DNA of 64,000 nucleotides, from NCBI RefSeq assembly GCF_003670115.1, contig NZ_QQTY01000002.1, positions 558,001 through 622,000 on the forward strand, in the 5' to 3' direction. Positions 43,011-51,556 of the stretch are shown piece by piece. Source of the stretch: Natronorubrum halophilum. Lineage in GTDB: Archaea > Halobacteriota > Halobacteria > Halobacteriales > Natrialbaceae. The notes under the pieces are model-generated. The model was given only the letters and a program-made list of their open reading frames with translations, was not told the origin of the DNA and made no database searches. Both the position numbers and the translations under genes were made by a program. Positions within the stretch are counted from its first letter, which is position 1; each line of letters opens with the position of its first letter.

Positions 43011-44186
43011 TTAGTCTTGTGCGCGAGAGTCGATCGGATCGCGCCGGGTCCGCCGGCCGTCTTCGGCCGGGGGAGCGGGACGAGCCGCCTCGAGGACGGC
43101 AGCCGGTTCGAACGGTGCGTCGGTCCACCGCGGCAGGCGACGGTCGGGTCCGGGCGGCGCGATAGCGGCGGCGTAGCGAGCGAGTTGGTCGCGCTCGCTC
43201 GCCGAGTCGTACGCGAGGCCGTTGAACGCCGCGTCGGCCCGGTACTGATCGATGAGTCGGGCACCGGTCGCGCGATACCGGTCCTGAAGGGTTTCGTAGT
43301 CCGGTTCGACGCCGCCGTCCTCGACGACCCGCAGCAGCTCCGCGGCCACCTGGCGGCTCATCCCCTCGAGCCCGGTTTCGCCCGCCACCGCGCGGTGGTC
43401 GTGTTCGTGGCGACCGAGGTCGACCTGGGCGGAGCCCGCAAAGCCCGCGACGTCGAAGGCGTCGCCCAGGGTCCCGACCTCGAGCCCCCAGGCGCGAGGG
43501 GCGCGAAGCCGTCGGGCGAGCGAGGCGGTAGCGGCGAACTCCCCGGCCAGCGCGTACCGGAACGCGCCGAGGTAGTCGAGAACGGGCGCGTCGTGACGAG
43601 TCGCGAGCGTCCGGACGAGGGGGGCGTAGAACAGCCGAAAGAGCCGGCCGTAGAGCCGGTCGTCTTCGATGCGGGCGTAGTACCCCTTCGAGAAATCGAA
43701 CCGCATCGTGAGTGGGGCGAGGAGTCGGTGAACGTGCTCGGCCTCGTAGCTCTTCGCGTCGGCGTCGTGAACGACGACGTACTCGCCGGTCTCGGCGGCG
43801 GGACCGAGCGCGAGCCAGACGTCCCGGCCCTTGCCGAAGCCGTTCGCCAGTCCGGCGTCCGCGAGGAGGTCCGTGACGGCGGGCGCGTTACACCAGAGGA
43901 CGCGAATCGGCAGGGCGAACGACTCGAGCCACTCCCGAAACGGCTCGATCCGATCGGCGTCGGCGCGAACGGGGACGATGACTGCAGCGGGTTCGCGCGT
44001 CAGACCCTCGAGTTCCGAGAGCACGCGCTCGGCGGCGGGGCTCTCGTGTTCGCGGCCGGCCATCGGAACGACGACGGCAGTCTCGGCGACCGCGTCGGCT
44101 GCGTCGCAAGCGAGGCTGTCGCCCGACGCTCCGGCCGTCCCGCCGAACTCGTGGAGCGTGGCGATTCGCTCCTGTACGTACTCCAT
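43011..44186 (-). CDS. GT2-like glycosyltransferase (glucosylglycerate-synthase-like)
   Basis: This 391-residue GT-A-fold protein has AVVVPMAGREHESPAAERVLSEL (in part), WLALGPAAETGEYVVVHDADAKSY with a DAD metal-binding motif, and FSKGYYARIEDDRLYGRLFRL. The KGYYAR element and the metal triad resemble glucosyl-3-phosphoglycerate synthases, enzymes of compatible-solute synthesis. The acceptor is therefore a plausible but unproven guess. The start ATG is at 44186. It is followed by the conserved gene at 42505 on the same strand. Confidence 0.82.
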   Translation of the reverse strand: MEYVQERIATLHEFGGTAGASGDSLACDAADAVAETAVVVPMAGREHESPAAERVLSELEGLTREPAAVIVPVRADADRIEPFREWLESFALPIRVLWCNAPAVTDLLADAGLANGFGKGRDVWLALGPAAETGEYVVVHDADAKSYEAEHVHRLLAPLTMRFDFSKGYYARIEDDRLYGRLFRLFYAPLVRTLATRHDAPVLDYLGAFRYALAGEFAATASLARRLRAPRAWGLEVGTLGDAFDVAGFAGSAQVDLGRHEHDHRAVAGETGLEGMSRQVAAELLRVVEDGGVEPDYETLQDRYRATGARLIDQYRADAAFNGLAYDSASERDQLARYAAAIAPPGPDRRLPRWTDAPFEPAAVLEAARPAPPAEDGRRTRRDPIDSRAQD

Positions 44187-44292
44187 CGGTGGAGTGTTCG
44201 GCCGGACCGGTAAAACGGCCACGACTCCGGCAGATCATCCGATCGGTTTTCGGAGCGTCGCGACGGGCGCAGGGAACCGTCGCCGAGCGTCG

Positions 44293-45513
44293 TTATCCGT
44301 TTTCGCCGGTCGGGAGGCGGCCCGCGGCGGTAAGCGCGACGAGGACGAGCAAGACCACGCTGATGGCGACCGCGAACAGCCGGAAGGCCTCGTCGAAGCC
44401 GACGCCGGCGTCGACGAGCGCTCCCAGGATGGCGCTTCCGGTCGCCTGGATCGGCATCATCAGCCCGATGAACAGGGCGTAGGCGCTGGCGCGGTTCTCG
44501 TCGGGGACGGACGCGAGTACGTAGGTGTCCGACGCGGGGAACACGCCGTGGATCGCGAAGCCGAGAATCGCCGTGACGAGCAGGATCGACCAGCCGCTCT
44601 GGACGACGGTCAGCGCGAGCAGCGAACAGACGAACGCGCCGACGATCACGTGCAACAGCGGCAAGAACGGAACCCGATCCGCGATCCAGCCGGTGAGTGC
44701 GAACGACGGCACCCCAGCGAGAAAGAGCAGAGTGAGGAGAGTCCGCGAGTAACTCGCAGAGAGCCCCTTCGCCTCGACGAGGTACGTCACGTAGAAGTTG
44801 AACACGCCGTTCCAGACGAGCCCCGCGAGGCCGACGATCGCGACGGCAGTCACGATGATCGGCCACTGCCGGCGCAGGGCCGCGAGGAGATCCTGATCCG
44901 ATCGCCCGGCCGTCGGCAACGTTGCGCGCCTCGCAGCGACGAAGAAGACGACCGTCGCGCCGACCGTCACGACCGAGATCGCGAGAAAGAGGGCGCGCCA
45001 GGCCGCGATCGGCCACGTCAGTGCGAAGAACGCGCCGACCAGCAGCGGAGCGACCACCGCGGCGGTCTGGCTCGACATCCCGTGAACGCCGACCGCGCGG
45101 CCGACCCGCGCCGGAAACAGTTCGCTGACCAGCGGGTTCGCCGCGACGAAGTACGCGCCGCTCGCGACGCCCATGCACAGCGCACCCGCGTACAGCGCCT
45201 CGAGGTTCGCCGCCGTCGCCGCGAACGCCGAAGCGGCGGCGAGGATCCCGCCCGACGCGAGCACGACCCAGTGACGCGGCACGCGCGTCAGGAGGTAGCC
45301 CGTCGGAATCAACAGCGACGCGCTTCCGACCCACGCCAGCGTCGCGAGCAGCCCGACGGCCCCCGCGCTCGCGTCGAACGTCGTTCGAAACGGCTCGAGC
45401 AGCGGCGCGTAGATCACCCGACCGAGATTGACGAGGAAGACCATCGCACACAGCGACCCGAACACGCCCACTCGACCCGGGAACCGCTCCTGTCGGGTCG
45501 TCGTCTCGCTCAT
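44293..45513 (-). CDS. Major facilitator superfamily transporter
   Basis: This 406-residue protein has 12 predicted membrane helices. An MFS-type loop motif lies between helices 2 and 3 (GYLLTRVPRHWVVLASG) and a central cytoplasmic loop near 200 (RRATLPTAGRSDQDLLAAL). Such proteins exchange solutes, drugs or sugars with protons; the substrate is not predictable. The ATG start is at 45513. Upstream, across 127 bp, is the divergent zinc-finger gene. Confidence 0.92.
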   Translation of the reverse strand: MSETTTRQERFPGRVGVFGSLCAMVFLVNLGRVIYAPLLEPFRTTFDASAGAVGLLATLAWVGSASLLIPTGYLLTRVPRHWVVLASGGILAAASAFAATAANLEALYAGALCMGVASGAYFVAANPLVSELFPARVGRAVGVHGMSSQTAAVVAPLLVGAFFALTWPIAAWRALFLAISVVTVGATVVFFVAARRATLPTAGRSDQDLLAALRRQWPIIVTAVAIVGLAGLVWNGVFNFYVTYLVEAKGLSASYSRTLLTLLFLAGVPSFALTGWIADRVPFLPLLHVIVGAFVCSLLALTVVQSGWSILLVTAILGFAIHGVFPASDTYVLASVPDENRASAYALFIGLMMPIQATGSAILGALVDAGVGFDEAFRLFAVAISVVLLVLVALTAAGRLPTGENG

Positions 45514-45640
45514 ACCGCCTCTGTATCGTCGGGAAGGTCAACGCTTTCGACACGACCGCGAGCGAACCTGTCGAAGCGGTGACGGCACAGTGCTCGATAA
45601 AGCCCCGGTCTTTTTCTTCTCTACCTTCGTGAGGGGGAAC

Positions 45641-45811
45641 ATGAGATCCGTCCGGAAGGCGCTCCGCGAGGGCGAACTCGAGAAAGACACCTACGATCGA
45701 CTCGTCTGTGGCGAGTGTGAAAAGCCCCTGAAGACCGAAAACGACCCGGATCAGATCAAGACCGTCCGCATCTGTCCGGACTGCGACGCGGAGTGGAAAG
45801 AGATCCGATAG
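45641..45811 (+). CDS. HVO_0758-type zinc finger microprotein
   Basis: This 56-residue protein has CGEC at the middle and CPDC at the end (RLVCGECEKPLK and RICPDCDAEWKEIR), forming one four-Cys zinc finger. The N-terminus MRSVRKALREGELEKDTYD matches the haloarchaeal HVO_0758 zinc-finger family. ATG 45641 gives the expected length. Microproteins of this type are widespread in haloarchaea; the partner is unknown. Confidence 0.88.
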   Translation: MRSVRKALREGELEKDTYDRLVCGECEKPLKTENDPDQIKTVRICPDCDAEWKEIR

Positions 45812-45853
45812 TTCTGCGTTCCGCGTCGCTCCGGACTCGGAAGGGATCCTACA

Positions 45854-46408
45854 CTACCCGGGCGTCGGTCGAACCCGCTCGAGCGCTGCGCGAAGCGCCG
45901 CGAGACCGGGATACCCGTGCTGACGCCAGAGGGTGAACGCGATAGCGGCGAGGACGAATTCCAGAAGGAAGTACGGGTCGGTCGCCGAGTCCCGTAAGAG
46001 CCCGAGAACGGTCGGCGGTCCCTGTTCGTACTCCTCGACCGGAATCGCCGGCCAGAGGAGGTGGTTCGCGTCCGCTTCGGGCCGCCAGATGACGGGCAGG
46101 GCGTCGACGACGACGTGCGAGAACGCGCCGATCGCGAAGGCGATGCCGTACTCTCTACGATCGTAGTGACTTGCGAGCGCGTACGCCGCGATCGAGAGCG
46201 GTACCAACAAGAACAGCGAGTGTGCGAGCGTCCGCCCCGTCGGGATCACGCGCAGATACCACGCTAACGGCTTATCTACGAGGTCGGGGAACTGACTCCC
46301 GAGTACGAGGATTAGCGCCGGAACGTGCGCCGGCGGGGCGTCGAACCGGGCTCGAGTCGCGAGGGTGTAACAGAGGTACGCGACGGCGACGTGTCCCAGT
46401 GGCCACAT
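45854..46408 (-). CDS. DUF457-like membrane-bound metal-dependent hydrolase
   Basis: This 184-residue membrane protein has the family landmarks: an N-terminal LGHVAVAYL, LGSQFPDLVDKPLAWYL with acidic residues for metal, GRTLAHSLF and FSHVVVDALP. The His and Asp pairs within helices match the YdjM/DUF457 group, often annotated as inner-membrane hydrolases. The start is the ATG at 46408. A paralogue follows upstream at 46485, and together they seem part of a four-gene membrane block. Confidence 0.85.
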   Translation of the reverse strand: MWPLGHVAVAYLCYTLATRARFDAPPAHVPALILVLGSQFPDLVDKPLAWYLRVIPTGRTLAHSLFLLVPLSIAAYALASHYDRREYGIAFAIGAFSHVVVDALPVIWRPEADANHLLWPAIPVEEYEQGPPTVLGLLRDSATDPYFLLEFVLAAIAFTLWRQHGYPGLAALRAALERVRPTPG

Positions 46409-46484
46409 GTACGTCGGGCTGATGTGAGGGCGGAATATAACTGGCGCGGTTGGGAGTCGCGGGGGGTCGAAGACGGTATCGCGG

Positions 46485-47003
46485 TCACTCGATCTTCGAC
46501 GCTCCCGTTCCAGTCGGGTCGTCTCGGTACCGAGCGATCGTCCAGACGAGCGCCGCACAGAGGCCGGCGACGGCCGCCGGCCAACGGTCGCTGCTCAGGA
46601 AGAGCCCGCCCGCGGGCAGCCGGTACTCCGTGAGCGGCCAGAAGACGGCGTACGCCTCCCCCGTCGGCGTCATGAGAAGCACGTCGAGGACGTGGTGTGA
46701 CAGGGCACCGATCGCGAACAGCGCGATCGCTTGCGTCCGGTACTCGGGGGCGAGCAGGAGCGAGCAGAGGCCGACGACGAGCACGGAGCCGACGAGCGTG
46801 TGCAACGGCGACCACGAGAACGGTACGCCGAGCAGCGCCGCCACGAGGCCGTCCGGGACGAACAGATCGATTTTGGCGAAATCCGGCGAGAGCGCGCCGA
46901 TCATCGCGAGCGTGACGCGGGCCGAGCGCAGTCGCTCGTATCGAAGCGAGAGGAGCATGCCGATGACGTAGCCGACGAGCACGTGCGTGAGCACGTCAGG
47001 CAC
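46485..47003 (-). CDS. DUF457-like membrane-bound metal-dependent hydrolase (paralogue)
   Basis: This 172-residue membrane protein has MPDVLTHVLVGYVIGMLLSLRY, GALSPDFAKIDLFVPD, SPLHTLVGSVLV and GALSHHVLDVLLM, the same arrangement of metal-like His and Asp residues as the neighbouring gene. It is shorter, and its N-terminus is more typical of DUF457. The overlap with the OB-fold gene (8 bp) suggests co-transcription. The presence of two divergent paralogues side by side is notable. Confidence 0.85.
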   Translation of the reverse strand: MPDVLTHVLVGYVIGMLLSLRYERLRSARVTLAMIGALSPDFAKIDLFVPDGLVAALLGVPFSWSPLHTLVGSVLVVGLCSLLLAPEYRTQAIALFAIGALSHHVLDVLLMTPTGEAYAVFWPLTEYRLPAGGLFLSSDRWPAAVAGLCAALVWTIARYRDDPTGTGASKIE

Positions 47004-47613
47004 GGCGATCCCCTCCGTCCGTCCGGGCTCGTTGGTTCTGTCGGGTTCGTGCCTGCTGACTCCGGCCCGACCGGTCCGATCCCTGTCGTCTCGAGGACTG
47101 GTCGGCGGTTTTCGACGACCGTTCCCGCGGGATGAACGCGAGCGTCGCTCGATCGAAGCGCCAGCCGCGGATGAATCGACCGGCGACCCAGAGCCCGGCG
47201 ATCGCCGAGACGGCGAGCATGTAGCCCGTCTCGGACGATTTTCGGGTCGTCGTCCGCTCGACGACGAGCGTCGAGTCGGCCTCGAGCGTGCCGAAGGCGG
47301 TCACGCGGTCGCCCCGCTCCAGCGGCCCGTCGGCGTTCTGGAGTCGATCGTCCGCGTTTACGAGCGTGAATCGGCCGTATCCGCTGGCGCGCGTCGCGAT
47401 CACCACGGGGTCGGTGTCGACGACCCGCCCGCCGAGGACGACCTGCTCGCCGACGTATGCCTCGGGCGTCGGCGTCACTTCGACCTCGTCCGGATACGCG
47501 CTCTCAAGCGGATCGCCGGGCGTCGCGCCCGCCCAGAGCAGACAGCCGCCCAGAAGCGCGCCGAGAACCACGCCGGCGAGGAGACGACCGCGTTGTCCAG
47601 CGAAAAACTGCAT
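46996..47613 (-). CDS. Membrane-anchored OB-fold-like protein
   Basis: This 205-residue protein begins with a membrane segment LLAGVVLGALLGGCLLWAG. It then has an OB-like beta region: AYVGEQVVLGGRVVDTDPVV, GYGRFTLVNADD and DRVTAFGTLEADSTLVVER. A second hydrophobic segment (GYMLAVSAIAGLWVAGRFI) lies near 145, and the C-terminal tail is basic and Gln/Arg-rich. This suggests a soluble domain between two helices, with a cytoplasmic nucleic-acid-like tail, but the function is unknown. Start ATG 47613; it overlaps the next gene by 8 bp. Confidence 0.75.
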   Translation of the reverse strand: MQFFAGQRGRLLAGVVLGALLGGCLLWAGATPGDPLESAYPDEVEVTPTPEAYVGEQVVLGGRVVDTDPVVIATRASGYGRFTLVNADDRLQNADGPLERGDRVTAFGTLEADSTLVVERTTTRKSSETGYMLAVSAIAGLWVAGRFIRGWRFDRATLAFIPRERSSKTADQSSRRQGSDRSGRSQQARTRQNQRARTDGGDRRA

Positions 47614-47737
47614 GTGTGTCGCTCGAGGGGAAGGGCTACCCGGAGGAAAGGTCTTCTGTTCTCGTTCGGGTCGGCCCGGAGTGAGGCGGAACGACGAACC
47701 TTCGTGGACACGCGTTGGTGCGTCGTTCAACGCGTAT

Positions 47738-48574
47738 CTACGAATTCGAGGCCCGCGTCCCGCTCTCACCGTTCGGCGGTGGACCGACGACCCGTCTGAG
47801 CGGCGGGTAACAGAGGCCGAAGACGAACCCGAAGACGAGCAGCCCGATCAGGCTCTGCCAGTGCAGGTACGGGAAGGGACGTGAGGAATCGAAGACGACC
47901 CGCATCCACAGCGGGAGTGCGATCGCGATACCGAAGAGCCACCCGAAGATGGCGATCAACAGCCCGACGGACAGCCCCGCCGCCGGATCGGTCGCTCGCA
48001 TCGTCGAGTTCGCGGCCGCGATAATTCCGTCGATACCCATTCCGGTGAGGACGCTCCACGCGAGCAGTAGTGCGATCCCGGCTCGGGCGCTCTCGCGGCC
48101 GTAGAGCGAAGCGACCGACTCGAGTCGGCCGGTCGCGTACACCCCGGTACCGACGACCGCGCCGGCGAGGAGCGCGGCCACGGCGATGCAGACGACGGTC
48201 GCTACTACCCGCGCGAACCGCGACGCGAGACCGTTCTCTCGAGGGACTCCCGCGACCGTAACGACGGCCGTCGCGACCAGAAAGGCGAGTATCGACGCGA
48301 AGACGGTCTCGAGGTACAGATCGGCGAGCGGTGGCTGATCGAGGGTGTAGTGAACGGCGAACAGGTCGGCCCACGACGAATCGTGGACGATCCGAAGCTG
48401 ACCTCGAAAAACGGGAGCAATGTTGTAAAGGTCCGGCGCAAGGCCCCACAGGCCGCCGATACTGACGATCCAGAGTCGCCCGCGGCGGACGAGACCGGAC
48501 CGAAGCGCGAACGGCGCTGCGAGGACAAGGAGGAGGGATGCGCCGACGAGGAAGTGGACGATAGCTGGTGCCAT
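47738..48574 (-). CDS. Polytopic membrane protein of unknown function
   Basis: This 278-residue protein has about seven hydrophobic segments, beginning MAPAIVHFLVGASLLLVLAA and ending GLLVFGFVFGLCYPPLRRVV. The segment LWGLAPDLYN together with HDSSWADLFAVHYTLD recalls a DUF457-like metal region, so it could be a distant member of the same family. The gene lies at the head of the block on this strand, 124 bp before the OB-fold gene. No substrate or partner is known. Confidence 0.75.
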   Translation of the reverse strand: MAPAIVHFLVGASLLLVLAAPFALRSGLVRRGRLWIVSIGGLWGLAPDLYNIAPVFRGQLRIVHDSSWADLFAVHYTLDQPPLADLYLETVFASILAFLVATAVVTVAGVPRENGLASRFARVVATVVCIAVAALLAGAVVGTGVYATGRLESVASLYGRESARAGIALLLAWSVLTGMGIDGIIAAANSTMRATDPAAGLSVGLLIAIFGWLFGIAIALPLWMRVVFDSSRPFPYLHWQSLIGLLVFGFVFGLCYPPLRRVVGPPPNGESGTRASNS

Positions 48575-48892
48575 GGGAGTCGACGTGTGAGTACGGATAC
48601 TTCGGATCCGTCCTTTAGTAGGGTCGCCGTACGGCCCGGTACGAACCGCCGTGCAGTACCCGGTGTCGCACTCGGTTTGATCCGTCGAGCGGGGCGTTCG
48701 GCGTCCGCCGGCGATCCGACGAATTCGTCGTGGAAATCGCGTCGCGTCCCTCGCTCTCGAGGCAATCTCGAGTAATATCGCTGGAACGCCGATTCGCGGC
48801 GTGCTCCACCTGATGGAACTCGCGGCGGGTACGCTCGACGGATCAGTGTGAGTGGAACCGCAGTCAGGATAAATCCACGGGCCGCGATCGAC
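48575..48892. other. Intergenic region with no recognised feature
   Basis: This 318-bp gap between the membrane gene and the nucleotidyltransferase contains no gene I can support and no RNA pattern. CGGATACTTCGGATCCG near 48593-48609 (minor inverted repeat) is the only structure noticed. It may include the promoter of the membrane block. Confidence 0.5.
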
Positions 48893-50074
48893 TTATCGAT
48901 CCCGCTCGACGGTCTCACCGGGTCGCGTGGTCGCGCCGGTATCGAGTTTTAACCCGGGAGAGAGGCTCGAGTTGATGCCCGTTTTGGCCCCGTCGCCGGC
49001 GACCACGCCGAACTTGCGCCGGCCCGTCGAGACGCGCTCGCCTTTCACGGTGAACTCGATGTCCGCGTCGTCGTGGCGGAGGTTCGCGACGTTCGTCCCC
49101 GCGCCGAAGTTGACGTCCCGGCCGAGAACGCTGTCGCCGACGTAGGAGAGGTGGCTGACCGACGTGCCTCGAGAGAGCACGCTGTTTTTCACCTCCGCGG
49201 CGTGGCCGATCTTCGCGCCGGACTCGACCAGCGTCGCACCGCGGACGTAGGCGTTCGGCCCGATCGTCGCGCCCGAACGGATCAGCGCCGGCCCCTCGAT
49301 GACGACGCCCGGTTTCACCGTCGCGCCGTCCTCGACGACGATATCGCCCTCGAGCGTCGCGTCCTCGCTCACGTCGCCGTCGATCCGTCGCTCGAGGTTG
49401 CCGATCTTCCACTCGTTGGCTTCGAGCAACTCCCACGGGCGGCCGACGTCCAGCCAGCGCTCGAGCGTCACGGGGGTGACGTCGAACTCGTCGATCACGG
49501 TCGCCACCACGTCGGTGATCTCGTGTTCACCGCGGTCGCTCTCGGGGACCTCGAGCCACTCGCGTGCCTCTGCGGGGAAGGCGTAGGCACCGGCGTTCGC
49601 GAGGTTCGTCGGCGGATCGTCAGGCTTCTCGACGATACCGGTGACCGAGCCGGCGTCGGTACTGAGAACGCCGTAGTTACGCGGGTCGTCGACCTCGATC
49701 GCGCAGACGGCCGGACACTGATCGAAGAGTCGAGCGACCGCCGCCGGGTCGTACAGGTTGTCGCCGTTCAGCACGGCAAAGGGTCCCTCGATGTGGTCTC
49801 GAGCGGTGTTGACGGCGTCCGCCGTGCCGGCCTGTTCGGTCTGGACCGCGTAGGAGACGGGGACGCCGCGGTACTCCGAACCGAAGTACTCGCCGACGGT
49901 TTCGGCCTCGTATCCCACGACGAGGACGATCTCGTCCGCTCCGGCGTCGATCGCCGCGTCGATCGTGTGAGCGACGAGCGGCCGATCGGCGACCGGTAAC
50001 ATCGGCTTCGGGACCGAATCGGAGAGTGGTCGAATACGCGTGCCCTGCCCCGCCGCAAGAACGACTGCTTTCAT
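48893..50074 (-). CDS. Sugar nucleotidyltransferase with left-handed beta-helix (GlmU-like)
   Basis: This 393-residue bifunctional-type protein has an N-terminal nucleotidyltransferase, AVVLAAGQGTRIRPLSDSVPKP, with the catalytic Lys region. LNGDNLYDPA and GIVEKPDDPP complete the active site. The C-terminal half is a hexapeptide-repeat left-handed beta-helix (EDATLEGDIVVEDGATVKPG, GATIGPNAYVRG). It ends TGINSSLSPG, as in archaeal GlmU/Sugar-1-P nucleotidyltransferase-acetyltransferases. It may make UDP-GlcNAc or dTDP/UDP-glucose. ATG 50074 is chosen; 50092 is in frame. Confidence 0.92.
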   Translation of the reverse strand: MKAVVLAAGQGTRIRPLSDSVPKPMLPVADRPLVAHTIDAAIDAGADEIVLVVGYEAETVGEYFGSEYRGVPVSYAVQTEQAGTADAVNTARDHIEGPFAVLNGDNLYDPAAVARLFDQCPAVCAIEVDDPRNYGVLSTDAGSVTGIVEKPDDPPTNLANAGAYAFPAEAREWLEVPESDRGEHEITDVVATVIDEFDVTPVTLERWLDVGRPWELLEANEWKIGNLERRIDGDVSEDATLEGDIVVEDGATVKPGVVIEGPALIRSGATIGPNAYVRGATLVESGAKIGHAAEVKNSVLSRGTSVSHLSYVGDSVLGRDVNFGAGTNVANLRHDDADIEFTVKGERVSTGRRKFGVVAGDGAKTGINSSLSPGLKLDTGATTRPGETVERDR

Positions 50075-50308
50075 GTACTCGGTGTCTTCCATGAACGGTC
50101 GGATAAGCGATTCGCTCGCCGGTCGATTTCGTGTGAATCGGGGGCATTCCGGAACGCGATCACGGTCGTCGTCGGCCGCGGCCGAACTGACCGTTCGTCC
50201 CGTCCGTCGGTCGGGAGTACGAGATCGCGGCCGAATCGGTGCCTGTGACGGATGCGATCCGTCCTCGCGGAAGCGGCTCACGGCGTGTTCCCGATCGGAG
50301 AAAACGAC

Positions 50309-50322
50309 ATATCATTTATATA
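50309..50322 (+). promoter_or_regulatory. TATA-like promoter element for lipoprotein gene
   Basis: ATCATTTATATAATG at about 50311-50325 is an AT-rich TATA-like element. It is about 35 nt upstream of the chosen ATG at 50356 and directly upstream of an alternative ATG at 50323, which it would make non-initiating. Confidence 0.4.
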
Positions 50323-50355
50323 ATGGGCGTTCGTCGTGGCAGACGAACGACACCG

Positions 50356-51477
50356 ATGACTATCCGACGATTCACAGCGGTCGTTGCCGTCTCTCTGTTG
50401 CTGGTCACCGCGGGCTGTCTCGGCGCGGTTTCCTTCGACGACGGCGACGCCGACCCCGACGAGGATGCTGACGATGAACTGCCCGCTACGAACGAGCTAC
50501 CCGACGCGGACGAACTGCTCGAGCAGACGATGGAAGCCGAATCGTCCATCGACGACGTCCACGGCGTCCAGACGGTGACGGTGGACGACGGCGACGACGT
50601 CGTCACGTCGACACACGAAGTCTGGCAGCGCTCGTCCGGCGAGTACCGAAGCGAACTCCTCGAGACCGACGACTCCGAGGAGTTCGACGTCACGGTCTCG
50701 AACGGAACGACGACCTGGATGTACGATGAAGCCGACAACGAGGCCGTGCGAACGGACCTCGAGTTCGACGCGGAGGAACTGGAAGCGCTGAGCGAGGAGA
50801 TGGCCGATTCCCTCTACGCCAACATGACCGCGACGGTCGACGGGACCGCCACCGTGGCCGACCGCAAGGCCTACGTCCTCGAACTCACGCCCGACGGCGA
50901 CGACGCGATCTACGAGTCGGTTACGCTCTGGATCGATCAGGAATCGAAGTACCCGCTGAAACAGGAGAGCACGATGACGGCTACCGGGAACGTGACGGTA
51001 ACCATCGCGTTCGAAGAAGTCACCTTCAACGAGGGTATCGACGACGAACGGTTCGCGTTCGAACCGCCTGCGGACGCCGAGATCATCGACACTAACGACT
51101 TCGCGTTCGAACAGTTCGACGACATCGGGCCGGCCGCGGACGCGACACCGTTCGAACTCCCCGATCCCGACGTTCCTGCCGAGTACGCACTCGAGGGCGT
51201 CACGGTCTCCGAGGGTCTCAACGGATGGAGCGCATCCCTCCAGTACGCGGACGACGCCGAAACGTTCCTGTTCGTCAGCGTCACCAATGGCGAGACCGAC
51301 TCCGTCGTTGACCCGGACGGCACGCCGGTCGAGATCGGCGAAACCGACGCGATCGTTCGCGAGTTCGGACCGGAGACGACTGCGATCGAGTGGAATGACG
51401 GCGGGCTCAGCTACACCGTGAGCGGCGACCTCGAGACCGACGAGCTGACCGCGATCGCCGAGTCGATCGTCGACTAA
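50356..51477 (+). CDS. Lipoprotein with LolA-like/outer-envelope fold
   Basis: This 373-residue protein starts with a lipoprotein signal MTIRRFTAVVAVSLLLVTAGC; the lipid-anchored Cys is residue 21. An acidic linker is followed by a beta-rich domain (HGVQTVTVDDGDDVV, YRSELLETDDSEEF, VTLWIDQESKYPLKQESTM in part), resembling the LolA/DUF2092-like fold of haloarchaeal surface lipoproteins. A second, smaller beta domain follows (YALEGVTVSEGLNGWSASLQ). The ligand is unknown. The start is fixed by the lipobox and by the promoter. Confidence 0.8.
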   Translation: MTIRRFTAVVAVSLLLVTAGCLGAVSFDDGDADPDEDADDELPATNELPDADELLEQTMEAESSIDDVHGVQTVTVDDGDDVVTSTHEVWQRSSGEYRSELLETDDSEEFDVTVSNGTTTWMYDEADNEAVRTDLEFDAEELEALSEEMADSLYANMTATVDGTATVADRKAYVLELTPDGDDAIYESVTLWIDQESKYPLKQESTMTATGNVTVTIAFEEVTFNEGIDDERFAFEPPADAEIIDTNDFAFEQFDDIGPAADATPFELPDPDVPAEYALEGVTVSEGLNGWSASLQYADDAETFLFVSVTNGETDSVVDPDGTPVEIGETDAIVREFGPETTAIEWNDGGLSYTVSGDLETDELTAIAESIVD

Positions 51478-51556
51478 CGAGACGCGTCTCGCGAAGTACC
51501 TGTTTTCGCCGTACGCTGGCACGCTGCCGAAAAATATCGTCAGCACCGAGCTGCCG

